The notes under the pieces: model-generated
The model's database searches: none
Seen by the model: the letters and a program-made list of their open reading frames with translations, nothing else
What the model was told of the DNA's origin: nothing
Translations under genes and position numbers: made by a program
Shown here: piece by piece, positions 51,930-61,340 of the stretch
Position numbering within the stretch: the first letter of the stretch is position 1
Layout: each line of letters opens with the position of its first letter
From: Rhodococcus sp. IEGM 1409
GTDB lineage: Bacteria; Actinomycetota; Actinomycetes; Mycobacteriales; Mycobacteriaceae
Reading direction: 5' to 3'
Assembly (NCBI RefSeq): GCF_030056735.1
Contig: NZ_JASHKN010000007.1
Span: forward strand, 236,192-300,191
Length of the DNA stretch: 64,000 bases

Positions 51930-52964
51930 ATGAAGCCGGAATCCGACGCATTTGTCATCGCGGAATCTGATCTGGAGATCATCAACGCACTCCAACTCAA
52001 CCCCCGCGCCTCGTGGACACAGTTGTCGTCGGTACTCGACATGGATTCGACGACGATCGCCCGCCGGTGGCGTCGACTCGTCTCGAACGGTCATTCGTGG
52101 GTCAACGCGGTCGCAATCGGCCGAACCCACATCTTCGGTTATCTCATGATCAGGACGACTCAGGATTCGGTTGCCGACGTGGGGGAACTGTTACGTCAAC
52201 TGTCCTGCGCCTATCTGTTGGCCAGGACGGAAGGTGAGTTCGAGTACTTCGTCGGTGTAGTGTCCGCTGACCAGAAGAGCTTGGACACCTTGGTGTGTGA
52301 GCACCTTGCCGCCGACCCTGGAATTCTGTCGATCAGAAGTCGGGTAGGGGTGAAGGTGTACCGCGACGGCTTCAGTTGGGAACCGGGCGCTCTGGGGCAA
52401 GCAGGTCGCGCGCGGCTGGCAACGGCATCGACGCAGGTGGCTGCGGCGCCGGCAGACCCGACAGAGTTCCGCGAGTCCGACGGTGCACTGTTGGAAGCTC
52501 TCGGCCGCGACGGACGTGCCAGCTATGCGCGCCTCGCCGCGATTTGTGGAACGAACGAGACTGCGATTCGCCGGCGCTTGGCGCAGCTGACTGCGTCGCA
52601 ACAGTTGATTTTTCGCTGCGATGTCTCGCAACAGGCTGTCGGTTCACCGTTCGAAGTGATCTTCGACGTCGCTGTGGACGGTTCCACCGACGAGCTCGGC
52701 CAACTTGTGTCGAGTTGGCCGGAGATCAGATTGTTGGTGGCGACCACCGGAACGGCGAACATGTTGATCAGCGTGTGGTTGAGCAGTCTCACCCAGAGTC
52801 TTGTCGTTGAGGATCGACTACGTCGAATCGGTAGTGTGCGCATCCTCGATCGGCGCGTCTCGCTCTACCCGATGAAGCGATTCGGGCAGCTACTCGGCCC
52901 CAGCGGAGTGGCAGAAGGTCATGTGCCGGTCGCGATTTGGGGTGCCGGCGGCATTCTTCGTTGA
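51930..52964 (+). CDS. Double Lrp/AsnC-type regulator
   Basis: 344 residues, about twice a normal Lrp. Two HTH-plus-RAM-like units are visible: the first has LEIINALQLNPRASWTQLSS, then STTIARRWRRL, and the second begins at about residue 180 with DGALLEALGRDGRASYARLA and ETAIRRRLAQL. It is presumably the local regulator of the divergent permease/hydrolase operon, sensing an amino acid or acyl-amino acid. Ends 3 bp from the convergent cation exporter gene. Confidence 0.86.
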   Translation: MKPESDAFVIAESDLEIINALQLNPRASWTQLSSVLDMDSTTIARRWRRLVSNGHSWVNAVAIGRTHIFGYLMIRTTQDSVADVGELLRQLSCAYLLARTEGEFEYFVGVVSADQKSLDTLVCEHLAADPGILSIRSRVGVKVYRDGFSWEPGALGQAGRARLATASTQVAAAPADPTEFRESDGALLEALGRDGRASYARLAAICGTNETAIRRRLAQLTASQQLIFRCDVSQQAVGSPFEVIFDVAVDGSTDELGQLVSSWPEIRLLVATTGTANMLISVWLSSLTQSLVVEDRLRRIGSVRILDRRVSLYPMKRFGQLLGPSGVAEGHVPVAIWGAGGILR

Positions 52965-52967
52965 GCG

Positions 52968-53681
52968 TCAGTCGATCGGGGTCCGATTCTCGTCGACGAG
53001 TTGTGGATCAGAGTCGGTCGCGCGGGAGCGCTTCCACGCCATCCGGGCCAGCGCACCCGCCACGGACACTGCGAGGACAACGCCACCGCCGATGATGCCG
53101 GCCGCCGAGTCCGGGAAGATGCCCTCGAGAAGCAGCCAGACGCCGAAGACGAAGAACAGCACCGCGGCACCGATCTTGATGAATCCCTCCGGAAGGTGCT
53201 TGCCCAGCACCGAGCCGACGATGATGGCCAGAGCGTCGGCTGCCACCATGCCGACGGTCGATCCGATCCAGATACCGATCCAGTCGTTGTCGGTGGCAAG
53301 AGTGATGGTGGCGAGCATGGTCTTGTCACCGAGTTCGGCCAGGAAGAACGCCGACGCGACGGCGATGAAGGCGGACCGCGTGACGCGACCGGCCTTGTTC
53401 TGTTCGTCGTCGGTGAGATCGTCACCGCGCAGGGTCCAGAGGCCGAAGATCAGGAATGCGATACCGCCGACGATCGATATTGCCGCAGTCGGAAGTGCGA
53501 CGCCGACGTAGTGGCCGACGGCGACCGAGACCAGGTGAACAAGGGTGGTGGCCACGGTGATTCCGCCGAGAACGACCCACCAGCGATAGCGCAAGGCAAA
53601 CGTCATTGCCATCAGTTGCGACTTGTCGCCGAGTTCCGCGACGAAGATGACGCCGAAACTCAAAAGTATTGCGGCAAGCAA
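52968..53681 (-). CDS. TMEM165/GDT1-family Mn2+ (Ca2+) exporter
   Basis: 237 residues, six or seven membrane segments arranged as an inverted repeat. Each half carries the family's ExGDK(S/T) motif: FVAELGDKSQLMAMT and FLAELGDKTMLATIT, whose acids form the cation site. Start is TTG, placed by GGAGGAG six nucleotides upstream; the sense of LLAAILLSF supports it. A Mn2+-type riboswitch and a sigma-70-like promoter precede it, which makes manganese export the best functional call. Confidence 0.92.
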   Translation of the reverse strand: MLAAILLSFGVIFVAELGDKSQLMAMTFALRYRWWVVLGGITVATTLVHLVSVAVGHYVGVALPTAAISIVGGIAFLIFGLWTLRGDDLTDDEQNKAGRVTRSAFIAVASAFFLAELGDKTMLATITLATDNDWIGIWIGSTVGMVAADALAIIVGSVLGKHLPEGFIKIGAAVLFFVFGVWLLLEGIFPDSAAGIIGGGVVLAVSVAGALARMAWKRSRATDSDPQLVDENRTPID

Positions 53682-53689
53682 GATTTACT

Positions 53690-53892
53690 CCTCCGGTCGG
53701 TGTAGGTCGGAGGAAAAATGCGAGCCTCCGGCCTGGGCAGGCGCAGCGGGTGCGCTTGTCCGGCCGAAGGTCTCGCCCACCGGGGCCGCAGGACCTTCGG
53801 TTCGCCAGGCCGGGTGCTTCGCGATCCGCACATGACGGAGCGCGTCGAACCAGTATGTCGACACAGGCGATTGGGGGCTACTCCCCTTCGTT
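53690..53892 (-). ncRNA. yybP-ykoY manganese riboswitch with SD-sequestering switch
   Basis: On the minus strand the leader has the conserved AAGGGGAGTAGCC (about 53888-53876), TGTCGACATACT (53863-53852) and, 3', the GCGAGACCTTC that closes the aptamer. Downstream there are three interlocking segments: CGGAGG (53730-53725), CCTCCG (53713-53708) and CGGAGG containing the ribosome-binding site (53695-53690). The middle one can pair with either neighbour, so ligand state would free or hide the ribosome-binding site. Aptamer identity rests on conserved blocks, not on a covariance search. Confidence 0.85.
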
Positions 53893-53899
53893 GCTACCC

Positions 53900-53928
53900 A
53901 CGTTAGCGCTCCTGAAGCGAATTGGCAA
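53900..53928 (-). promoter_or_regulatory. Sigma-70-like promoter of the riboswitch leader
   Basis: TTGCCA (53928-53923) and TAACGT (53905-53900) are spaced by exactly 17 bp on the minus strand. Transcription would begin near 53893, just ahead of the riboswitch aptamer. Confidence 0.68.
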
Positions 53929-53975
53929 AGCGCACAGCAAGTTTGGGAGTCCGAACTTATCGCTTACCGAGGCCG

Positions 53976-54503
53976 TCACGAAGCGAGGAGCATGGCCAAA
54001 ACAGCGGTGTCGGGATCGCTGATCGGGTCGATGCCGACGCGGCTGATCATGGAGACGACTGTGCCGTCCGGCTCTGCCTCGACCCAGGCTGCACGATGCT
54101 CCAAGCCCAGGTAGGGAAGGCCTGGCAGTAGTACGCACCCCGACGCGCTTCCCTCGCATTCCGGCAGGCTGGAGGTGGTTTCCGACGGCGGGTGCAGCAT
54201 GATCAGGGCCGGTGGCTGGTGGTCGGAGAAACGGCCGGGTGTCAGGGCAAAATCGCCAAGCACCGGACCTTCGGCAACCACCAGACCGACAGTGCCCGGC
54301 TGCGGGTCCTCGGGAACGTCCTCACGAACCCCGAAAACCGTCGTCGTCGGCAACAAACCCGGCATCGAGGCCACTCGGACAGCCAAGGCGAGAAGCTGCG
54401 CCCACTCCTGGGTGGTGTCCGGCCACCGACCCGAAATGACGAACCCCTGTAAAGACCCAGCGGCTTGGAACGGAGAAATGCCTATTGCTTCGTTTCTGTT
54501 CAT
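53976..54503 (-). CDS. Hypothetical protein
   Basis: 175 residues from MNRNEAIGIS, with GGGAGGAAC as ribosome-binding site. No membrane helix or family signature I recognise; the sequence is Pro/Gly-rich with a beta-strand pattern (GTVGLVVAEGPVLGDFAL; GTVVSMISRVGIDPI). Cysteines at ECEGSASGCVL may form a disulfide. Divergent from the DUF1254 gene. Function not known. Confidence 0.7.
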   Translation of the reverse strand: MNRNEAIGISPFQAAGSLQGFVISGRWPDTTQEWAQLLALAVRVASMPGLLPTTTVFGVREDVPEDPQPGTVGLVVAEGPVLGDFALTPGRFSDHQPPALIMLHPPSETTSSLPECEGSASGCVLLPGLPYLGLEHRAAWVEAEPDGTVVSMISRVGIDPISDPDTAVLAMLLAS

Positions 54504-54668
54504 TTCTGTTCCTCCCTCGGTGCTGGGGCAAATCTCGGGCAGACGCGCATGCGTCGGTCCGGCACACCTCGTTGGGTAATCGAAATATGCACCCATTCGG
54601 TACTGGCACACAAGACGGGGAGAGTGCCAGCCAGGTTTGCGCTGGTGAGGGCGGTGGTATGCGCAGGC

Positions 54669-56018
54669 ATGACTCTGTCGAAGAACCGTTCTCGGCTGGA
54701 AGACCTGGCAACGCAGGCGTGGATCTTCGGATATCCCCTGTTGATTGCGGCGGTATCGCGTGACGTCATGACGGCGACGCCGACCCCGGTGGCGATGAAA
54801 GCCCCGCTCAACCAGTTCGCTTACGCGCGTACAACGCCCGACGCGACCTTCACCGATGTCGTCTCACCCAATGCGGACACTCTCTACTCGTCGGGGTGGC
54901 TGGACGTGTCGACGGAACCGCAGGTGCTCTCATTGCCGGACTTCGGAACGCGGTACTGGCTGGTGCCCATCCTCGACGCGTGGAGCGACGTGTTCACGGT
55001 GCCAGGATCTCGGACGGTGGGACGCACCGGGGGGCCGTACCTGGTGGCCGGGCCGAATTGGAAAGGCAACGTGCCCAAGGGGTTGACGCTGCTGCGTTCT
55101 CCGACGGCAATGAACTGGATAGTCGCCCGCTATGCGACGTCGGGAGGAACGGACGTGGCTGAAGTGCACAGCCTGCAGGACCGGACGCGACTCACACCGC
55201 TGTCGGGGTGGACGGGTGACCCGCAGGACTACACGCCCGGTGACGTGCCGGTGAACGCTGCCGTCGACACCCGGACGCCGCCGGTGGACCAGGTGGCCGC
55301 CATGGACGGCGAGGCCTTCTTCACCACCCTCGACGCACTTCTCGACGACAATCCTCCCCGCCCGGAGGATACCGAGATGATGAAACAGCTGTCCGACATA
55401 GGAATCGGCTCCTCGCTGCCCTGGAAGTCTCGTCCGCAAGAAGTGCGCGATGCCCTCGACCGAGCTGCGCGAACCGGAATGGACGTGCTGAGCGAGATCG
55501 CCAAAGAGGCCGAGGGAAGTCCGAAGAACGGCTGGACAATGCACCGCGGCCTCGGTCACTACGGAACCCATTACGCTCAGCGGGCTTTGATCGTCTGGCT
55601 CGGTTTCGGGGCAAACCTCGACGCTGATGCCGTGTATCCGCACGCCACCACGGACGTCGACGGGAAGCCGCTGACCGGCGCGAAAAAGTACGTACTGCAC
55701 TTCGAGAAGGACGAGCTGCCGCCGGTCGAGGGCTTCTGGTCGCTCACGATGATGAACGAGCGGCAGTTCTTCGTGGACAACCCGATCGACCGATACGCCA
55801 TCGGCGATCGAAGCGATCTGGTGTTTGCCGACGACGGTTCCCTCGACATCTACCTCCAGCACGAATCCCCTGGTGGCGAGAAGGAGCGCAACTGGTTGCC
55901 GGCTCCGTCCGGTGACTTCAACGTCTTTCTGCGCCTGTACTGGCCGAAGGCCGCAGTGCTGTCGGGATCGTGGACCGCGCCCGGTATTCGGGAAGCAGGT
56001 ATTCGGGAAGCAGGCTGA
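54669..56018 (+). CDS. DUF1254/DUF1214 domain protein
   Basis: 449 residues. The N-terminal DUF1254 part has WIFGYPLLIAAVSRDVM and VVSPNADTLYSSGWLD; the C-terminal DUF1214 part has GHYGTHYAQRALI, VEGFWSLTMMNERQFFVDN and YLQHESPGGEKERNWL. Family members are uncharacterised, often in catabolic islands. No signal peptide from the ATG chosen, though in-frame GTGs at 54645 and 54654 are possible starts since no good ribosome-binding site precedes the ATG. The C-terminus ends in a 5-residue duplication (GIREA twice), from a 15-bp direct repeat. Confidence 0.84.
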   Translation: MTLSKNRSRLEDLATQAWIFGYPLLIAAVSRDVMTATPTPVAMKAPLNQFAYARTTPDATFTDVVSPNADTLYSSGWLDVSTEPQVLSLPDFGTRYWLVPILDAWSDVFTVPGSRTVGRTGGPYLVAGPNWKGNVPKGLTLLRSPTAMNWIVARYATSGGTDVAEVHSLQDRTRLTPLSGWTGDPQDYTPGDVPVNAAVDTRTPPVDQVAAMDGEAFFTTLDALLDDNPPRPEDTEMMKQLSDIGIGSSLPWKSRPQEVRDALDRAARTGMDVLSEIAKEAEGSPKNGWTMHRGLGHYGTHYAQRALIVWLGFGANLDADAVYPHATTDVDGKPLTGAKKYVLHFEKDELPPVEGFWSLTMMNERQFFVDNPIDRYAIGDRSDLVFADDGSLDIYLQHESPGGEKERNWLPAPSGDFNVFLRLYWPKAAVLSGSWTAPGIREAGIREAG

Positions 56019-56174
56019 AGGTCCTCCCGCTTCGTACCCGAAGAGCACAACTCGGTATCAGCCGCGCGTTTCGATGGGCGGAAAGGTCACGACAGCCATA
56101 CGATCTGTCGGTATTGCCCTGTTTGAAGAGCTGTTGAATCGGTCAGAGACACCCGCTTGCTTCGGAGGCTACTG

Positions 56175-56747
56175 ATGGTCACGCAGAACCCGTTCATGCA
56201 GTACGGCAAGGAGATCTGGTGGATGATCCTGATCCGCGGAATCTTCGGCGTGATCTTCGGAATCATCGCACTGGTGTGGCCGGGAATTACCGTGGTGGCC
56301 TTGGTCTTCCTGTTCGGTATCTACTCCATTGCCGACGGCTTGATCACGATCGTTCGAGCCATCCGGGACCGCGAACACCTGAGTTCCTGGGGATGGTGGG
56401 TCTTCACGGGCGTCGTTTCGGTGGGAGCCGGTGTGGTCGCGCTGGTCTGGCCGGGCATCACGGCGCTGGTGCTGCTGTACATAATTGCCTTCTACGCCAT
56501 CATGTTCGGAATCTTCGGAATTGTCGGCGCCTTCAAGATGAAGGCGCTGCCCGGATCCAGTTGGGGATGGTTGCTCGCAGCCTCGGTGCTCGCTGTCATC
56601 TTCGGCATCATTCTTCTCATCGCGCCCGGCGAAGGCATCACCAGCCTCATCTGGTTGTTGGGTTGGTACGCAATCTTTTTCGGCCTCTTCATGATCGTGG
56701 GAGCATTCCAGATCAGGAGCCGGGCAAAGGAAGCCGGTGTTCTCTAA
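56175..56747 (+). CDS. HdeD-like DUF308 membrane protein
   Basis: 190 residues from the ATG after GGAGG (6-nt spacing). Six membrane segments in three repeats of a DUF308 unit, each with an ALVWPGIT-like turn (FGIIALVWPGITVVALVFLF; GVVALVWPGITALVLLYIIA). Related to E. coli HdeD, linked to acid tolerance, but actinobacterial members are uncharacterised. Overlaps the next gene by 11 bp, so co-translated with the AI-2E-family transporter. Confidence 0.88.
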   Translation: MVTQNPFMQYGKEIWWMILIRGIFGVIFGIIALVWPGITVVALVFLFGIYSIADGLITIVRAIRDREHLSSWGWWVFTGVVSVGAGVVALVWPGITALVLLYIIAFYAIMFGIFGIVGAFKMKALPGSSWGWLLAASVLAVIFGIILLIAPGEGITSLIWLLGWYAIFFGLFMIVGAFQIRSRAKEAGVL

Positions 56748-57885
56748 GAAGGGAAAGCCGGCCGTCGCGGCTCCCGCTCCGATCCCCACGCTGTCCGGTA
56801 ATGAGAACTGGTCGATCCCTCGCGGTTTGATCGTCCTTCTCGGTATTGCGGCCACCGTGGTTGCCGTCGGCGGAATGAAGGCGTTCGGGGGGATCCTCGG
56901 GCCGGTGTTCCTCGCACTGGTACTGACGATTGCCGTTCAGCCCATTCAGGATTGGGCGCAGCGACGAGGGTGGCCCAAGTGGGTCGGGATGTTGGGCTCG
57001 CTTGTCACCGTCTACCTGATTCTGCTCGGACTGGCCGCGTCGTTGATCGTGTCGACGGCGCAGTTGGCGACGATCCTGCCCCAGTACTCCGAGGAGATGA
57101 CCAACCTCCTCAACGAGGGTCGCGACAAGTTGGCCGACTTCGGAGTCAGCACCGACCAGATCCAAAGCACGCTCAGCAGTATCGATCTCACGAAGGTAGT
57201 GGGTGTACTCGAAAGCGGGCTGGAGGGACTGCTCGGCATTCTGTCGGATCTGGTGTTCATCCTCGCGCTGTTGCTGTTCATGGCCTTCGACGGCATGAGT
57301 ATCCGCTCGCGGTTGCACGTGCTGGCCGATCAGCGTCCCGAAATCTCCTACGCGCTCTCCACCTTTGCCGCAGGGACTCGCAAGTACCTGGTTGTCTCGA
57401 CGGTATTCGGCCTCATCGTGGCGGTACTCGACGGTGGCGCGCTGTGGCTGATGGGCATTCAGCTACCCGTTCTGTGGGCGCTACTGTCCTTCATCACCAA
57501 CTACATCCCCAACATCGGGTTCGTCATCGGCGTCATCCCGCCGGCGCTTCTTGGGCTCTTGCAGGGCGGACCCTGGCTGATGCTGTGGGTGATCGTCGTC
57601 TACTCCGTCATCAACTTCGTGATCCAGTCCATCATCCAACCCAAGTTCGTCGGCGACGCCGTCGGACTGTCGGTGACGATGACGTTCCTCTCACTTGTCT
57701 TCTGGTCGTGGGTTCTCGGGGCGCTCGGAGCGCTGCTGGCGATCCCGCTTTCGTTGTTGGTGAAAGCAGTCCTGCTCGACATCGACCCAGCCACACGCTG
57801 GGCCGACGTCCTGATCAGCGGGCCCCGGGACATGCCGAAGGAGAAACCCGAGGAGCCTGAAAAGCCTGCAACGCCCACACGCTAG
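56737..57885 (+). CDS. AI-2E family (YdiK/PerM-like) transporter
   Basis: 382 residues from GTG. Eight membrane segments with the family's long amphipathic central region (residues about 100-180) and the signature SFITNYIPNIGFVIGVIPPA followed by VIQSIIQPKFVGDAVGLS. Members export small molecules or ions; the autoinducer-2 name does not imply AI-2 here. The tail is Pro/Glu/Lys-rich (KEKPEEPEKPATPTR). Overlaps the HdeD-like gene. Confidence 0.9.
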   Translation: MFSKKGKPAVAAPAPIPTLSGNENWSIPRGLIVLLGIAATVVAVGGMKAFGGILGPVFLALVLTIAVQPIQDWAQRRGWPKWVGMLGSLVTVYLILLGLAASLIVSTAQLATILPQYSEEMTNLLNEGRDKLADFGVSTDQIQSTLSSIDLTKVVGVLESGLEGLLGILSDLVFILALLLFMAFDGMSIRSRLHVLADQRPEISYALSTFAAGTRKYLVVSTVFGLIVAVLDGGALWLMGIQLPVLWALLSFITNYIPNIGFVIGVIPPALLGLLQGGPWLMLWVIVVYSVINFVIQSIIQPKFVGDAVGLSVTMTFLSLVFWSWVLGALGALLAIPLSLLVKAVLLDIDPATRWADVLISGPRDMPKEKPEEPEKPATPTR

Positions 57886-57928
57886 GGCTCTCAGTGTTTC
57901 TACAAGTTGTTGCTTTATCGTCTCGCCC

Positions 57929-59281
57929 ATGAGCGCCGAGAACACCACCGAGAACACCCACCGCCAGCCGTCACGCCTCGGTCGACGGTTGGCGGTGAGT
58001 GGTGTGGCGGCGATAGTCGCAGCTGCGGTCGCGGGGATCGGCTTCGTGATCTTCGCGGGCGGTGGTGCTGACAATTCGCGCACCGTCGCGATCGTGAACG
58101 CCGATGCCGGAACCACGCTCGACGGCAAGGAACTTCGGGCGGGTGACACGCTGGTCGACACCCTGGGCAAGAATGAAGATTTCGACTTCCAAGTGGTCGA
58201 CAGCCCGGACGGCAACTACTTCGCGACGTTGACGGTGCCGGAAGACTTCAGTGAATCCGTTGCGTCGATGTTCGGCACGGATCCCCGCCAGGCGAGTGTC
58301 GAGCTGGCGGTGAAGGGCTCGGATCCGGAGAGGTCGACCGAACTGACTCGGGCGGTCTCGGCGCAGGTCGGCGCCGACGGAATCAAGGGTTTGTTGGCTC
58401 AGACATCGGCCGCCAGACGCTCGATCGATCAAAACCTCACCACCGCACAGATTCTGGTCGCCGGAACCAACGAGGCCGTAAAGTCCATCGATCAGGTGAA
58501 GGCAGGCGCCGGCACACTGCTGCCGTATCTCGAGACCGCACGGTCCGGGGCGTTGGAGCTGATGAGCGTGGCGGAACAGGTATCCGGTGTTGTCGATCAG
58601 GCGTCGGGATCGGCGGAAGAGTTGGCCACGCGCGCTGATTCGCTGGGCTTGACGCTGGGGGAGGCGTCCTCCTCGACCGCGGAATTGAAGGCACGAATCG
58701 ACACGTTGCAGACTGCGTTGAACGGCCTCCCGATCCCGCCTGACGTGACAGCGCAACTGGCCGGTGTGAGTTCGGATCTCGGTGCGCTGAATGCGCAATT
58801 GGGCACCGTTCCGGCGCTGTTGGGTGGTTCGGTCGGACCCGATACGGAACTCGGTGATCTAGTCCGCACCGCCGTCGGGCAGCTGCAAGGGGCGAGTGAT
58901 CAACTGAGCAGTGCTGCCGGACAATTGAACGACGGACTCATCCCCATCGCCGATCAGGCGCCGCAGATGCTCGGTGACGTGACCGACCAGATCACCCAGG
59001 GATTCACGACGCTGCAAGGGATCGCCAAGTCATTGGTCACGGGCCTCGACGGCGCAAAATCCGGCATTCCCGCGATGACCACTCCGCAGCAGGTTCAGCT
59101 GACCTCGGTGCTGTCGGATCCGGTGGCCGTGAATCAGACCACCGCGAGCAGCGGTGACTCCGGAACTCGCACACTGGCATTGGTCTTCGGAGCTACGACG
59201 GTCCTGCTCGGTGGTGCTCTGCTGACACGAACGGCGGCGCCCCTGGTGAGGCGCCGCCGTTCGCAAGAAAAGCGTGACTAG
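57929..59281 (+). CDS. YhgE/Pip-like membrane-anchored protein
   Basis: 450 residues: a cytoplasmic start, one membrane helix (about 24-46), a large extracytoplasmic region (about 50-410) and a second helix near 415-435 ending in a basic tail ([10 protein letters not shown]). The first part ([22 protein letters not shown]) matches the YhgE/Pip N-terminal domain; the middle is long alpha-helical coiled coil with heptad-like [12 protein letters not shown]. It lacks the multi-helix C-terminus of full Pip proteins. Possibly a type VII-secretion-linked or envelope protein. Stop shares a CTAG with sodA. Confidence 0.75.
   Translation: MSAENTTENTHRQPSRLGRRLAVSGVAAIVAAAVAGIGFVIFAGGGADNSRTVAIVNADAGTTLDGKELRAGDTLVDTLGKNEDFDFQVVDSPDGNYFATLTVPEDFSESVASMFGTDPRQASVELAVKGSDPERSTELTRAVSAQVGADGIKGLLAQTSAARRSIDQNLTTAQILVAGTNEAVKSIDQVKAGAGTLLPYLETARSGALELMSVAEQVSGVVDQASGSAEELATRADSLGLTLGEASSSTAELKARIDTLQTALNGLPIPPDVTAQLAGVSSDLGALNAQLGTVPALLGGSVGPDTELGDLVRTAVGQLQGASDQLSSAAGQLNDGLIPIADQAPQMLGDVTDQITQGFTTLQGIAKSLVTGLDGAKSGIPAMTTPQQVQLTSVLSDPVAVNQTTASSGDSGTRTLALVFGATTVLLGGALLTRTAAPLVRRRRSQEKRD
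59231..59260. terminator. Perfect 11-bp hairpin inside the YhgE-like gene, 3' of sodA
   Basis: ACGGCGGCGCC (59231-59241) and GGCGCCGCCGT (59250-59260), 8-nt loop. It lies 18 bp past the sodA stop on the minus strand, inside the last codons of the convergent gene, where it encodes the Arg-rich tail region. Probably the sodA terminator. Confidence 0.72.
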
Positions 59282-59901
59282 ACGATCAGTCCTGCGGTCT
59301 GGGTACGTGCACGGTCGAAGCGAGCCGAGACGTCGTTCCAGTTGACGATGTTCCAGAATGCCTTGACGTAGTCGCCCTTGACGTTCTGGTAGTCGAGGTA
59401 GAAGGCGTGCTCCCACATGTCGAGGAGCAGCAGCGGCGTGAGGCCGATGGAGATGTTGCCCTGCTGATCGTAGAGCTGGACGATGATCAGACGCTGTCCG
59501 ATCGAGTCCCACGCGAGGATGGACCAGCCGGAGCCCTGGATGGCGTTGGCATTCGCGGAGAAGTGAGCGCGGAAGAGATCGAACGAACCGAAGTTGTCGT
59601 CGATCGCTGCGGCGAGTTCGCCTTCGGGCTTGTCGCCACCGTCAGCGCTGAGGTTGTTCCAGAAAACGGTGTGGTTGGTGTGGCCACCGAGGTGGAACGC
59701 CAGGTTCTTCTCGAGCAGGTTGGCCTGCGCTGCGATGGTGTCGTTCTCACGAGCCTCGGCCAGCTTCTCGAGTGCAGCGTTGGCACCTGCGACGTAGGCC
59801 GCATGATGCTTGTCGTGGTGCAGCTCCATGATCTTGCCCGAGATGTGCGGCTCGAGGGCTGCATAGTCGTAGGGGAGTTCCGGCAACGTGTAAACAGACA
59901 C
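59278..59901 (-). CDS. sodA: Superoxide dismutase (Fe/Mn)
   Basis: 207 residues, identical in length to mycobacterial SodA. Metal ligands are readable: His in [14 protein letters not shown], His in [16 protein letters not shown], and Asp and His in [20 protein letters not shown]. The start is GTG ([13 protein letters not shown]). No signal peptide, although mycobacterial SodA is exported without one. Converts superoxide to peroxide and oxygen. Metal choice, Mn or Fe, is not certain from sequence alone. Confidence 0.96.
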   Translation of the reverse strand: MSVYTLPELPYDYAALEPHISGKIMELHHDKHHAAYVAGANAALEKLAEARENDTIAAQANLLEKNLAFHLGGHTNHTVFWNNLSADGGDKPEGELAAAIDDNFGSFDLFRAHFSANANAIQGSGWSILAWDSIGQRLIIVQLYDQQGNISIGLTPLLLLDMWEHAFYLDYQNVKGDYVKAFWNIVNWNDVSARFDRARTQTAGLIV

Positions 59902-60071
59902 GAGGGTCCCTTCTTTGCGGGCTGGTGAGCCCTGGTGCTTTAGAGTGCGTCGATCACCGGTCACGGCGTGACGTCACTCGCGTATGTGCAAATCATTGTT
60001 CGGGTTTCCACCCAATAACATTCGTACACCGTCCGCAACAGTCCGGCTCAGGTAGTAATCACCAAAGAATA

Positions 60072-60091
60072 AAGTTCGGGACACCGAACTT
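60072..60091. promoter_or_regulatory. Palindrome between sodA and acyltransferase genes
   Basis: AAGTTCGG (60072-60079) and CCGAACTT (60084-60091) are perfect 8-bp arms around GACA. The 260-bp gap between divergent genes has no ORF. The dyad is a candidate operator about 70 bp ahead of the acyltransferase and 170 bp ahead of sodA. The binding factor is unknown. Confidence 0.6.
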
Positions 60092-60161
60092 GGTCGTATC
60101 TAAGGGCAAGCTAATATGCGCAAATTCGTCGTAAAGGTGAACGGAACCTTAAACTTGCGCG

Positions 60162-61340
60162 ATGCCCGCACCAGTTTTCCTCCCGGAATCACCAGAGGCG
60201 GCCGCGCCTCGGGTGAATCTTCCGGGCGCTGACCTGCTGCGAGCCCTGGCGGTTGCCGCCGTGATCTACTCCCACATCTCTTTTTACGTCATCGACGATC
60301 TCGGCTCGGGTTGGTGGGTGATCGACGTCGTGTACGGCGTTTTGATCGAGCCGGCCGAACTCAACCAGCACCTCTCTTTTGTCGGCGTCGCAGTATTCAT
60401 GATGCTTACCGGCGCTTTGGTGACGCGGTCCGCGATTCGCGACCGCCCCGGAAAGTTCTTGACCAACCGATTCAGTCGACTGCTGCCCGCATTCTGGGTG
60501 GCAACCGCGATTGCCATTCTTCTGGTCCGCCTCGGAATCAACGGAATGTTCAGCGGTCAGGAAGGTATTTCCGATACCGAAGCGTTGATGAGCTTTTTTC
60601 TCGGCGGATTCTTTCTCAAGCCCGAGGTAGCAGTTCTCGGAGTGACCTGGACGCTCACAGTCCAATTCCTCTTCTATCTCGCGTGCGTCGGGGCTCGTCC
60701 GATACTGCGGCTGCGCCCGATCGTCATGCCGCTCGCCGGTGGTGCGCTGTGCTCACTGGTTCTGCTCTACAACGTCTACGCGCCGCTGCCGTACACCGTG
60801 CCGATGCTGTCCAAGATCGCAGCGACGTTGCCGGCCGTCTTCCTCGGCCAGATCATGTACCTCGCGTGGGCGAAGCTCGCTCCCGGCCGCTGGCTGATCG
60901 CGGCCGTCCTCGTCCAGATGCACGTCATCATCGTGGCGACCCAGTTCCGCGTGTACTGGGCCGGCGAGCACTACCTGTGGACCATTTCGGTAGTCGCCGC
61001 AGTGGTTGTCCTCATCGGCCGTTACGACGGCGTCCCGACGCGCTGGTCGGTCGTGAAGTGGCTCTCGACGCGTAGTTACGTCATCTATCTCGTGCACACC
61101 CTGATCTTGTACCGCGTCGTCGAGAACACCGTTTTGTACGTGGGGCCGACGCTGGCTTTCGCTCTGTTCCTTCTCCTCACGGCTGCGATAGCAGAAGTCG
61201 GCTACCGCTGGGTGGAGCTGCCCGGTGCCCGCGCGGCCACGGCGTGGCGAAACAGCCGCTCGCGCGTAGCATCGAAGCATGAGCTGGTACGACGACATTC
61301 TGGGACGAGCGTCCGCAAAATCCACGCTGATCGCGCCTGA
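60162..61340 (+). CDS. Acyltransferase-3 family integral membrane protein
   Basis: 392 residues, about ten membrane segments. The N-terminal [20 protein letters not shown] has the family's Arg-then-His pattern (catalytic His). Such enzymes O-acylate sugars, lipids or peptidoglycan on the extracytoplasmic face, in mycolic-acid bacteria often cell-wall glycolipids. The last 62 bp overlap the start of msrA. The acceptor is unknown. Confidence 0.86.
   Translation: MPAPVFLPESPEAAAPRVNLPGADLLRALAVAAVIYSHISFYVIDDLGSGWWVIDVVYGVLIEPAELNQHLSFVGVAVFMMLTGALVTRSAIRDRPGKFLTNRFSRLLPAFWVATAIAILLVRLGINGMFSGQEGISDTEALMSFFLGGFFLKPEVAVLGVTWTLTVQFLFYLACVGARPILRLRPIVMPLAGGALCSLVLLYNVYAPLPYTVPMLSKIAATLPAVFLGQIMYLAWAKLAPGRWLIAAVLVQMHVIIVATQFRVYWAGEHYLWTISVVAAVVVLIGRYDGVPTRWSVVKWLSTRSYVIYLVHTLILYRVVENTVLYVGPTLAFALFLLLTAAIAEVGYRWVELPGARAATAWRNSRSRVASKHELVRRHSGTSVRKIHADRA

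Noticed and set aside
54930-56048. 372-codon minus-strand open frame
   Set aside because: Antisense to the DUF1254/DUF1214 protein; no recognisable motif.
60097-60117. IdeR/DtxR-like iron box near AAGGGCAAGCTAA
   Set aside because: Only about 11 of 19 consensus positions agree and there is no dyad.
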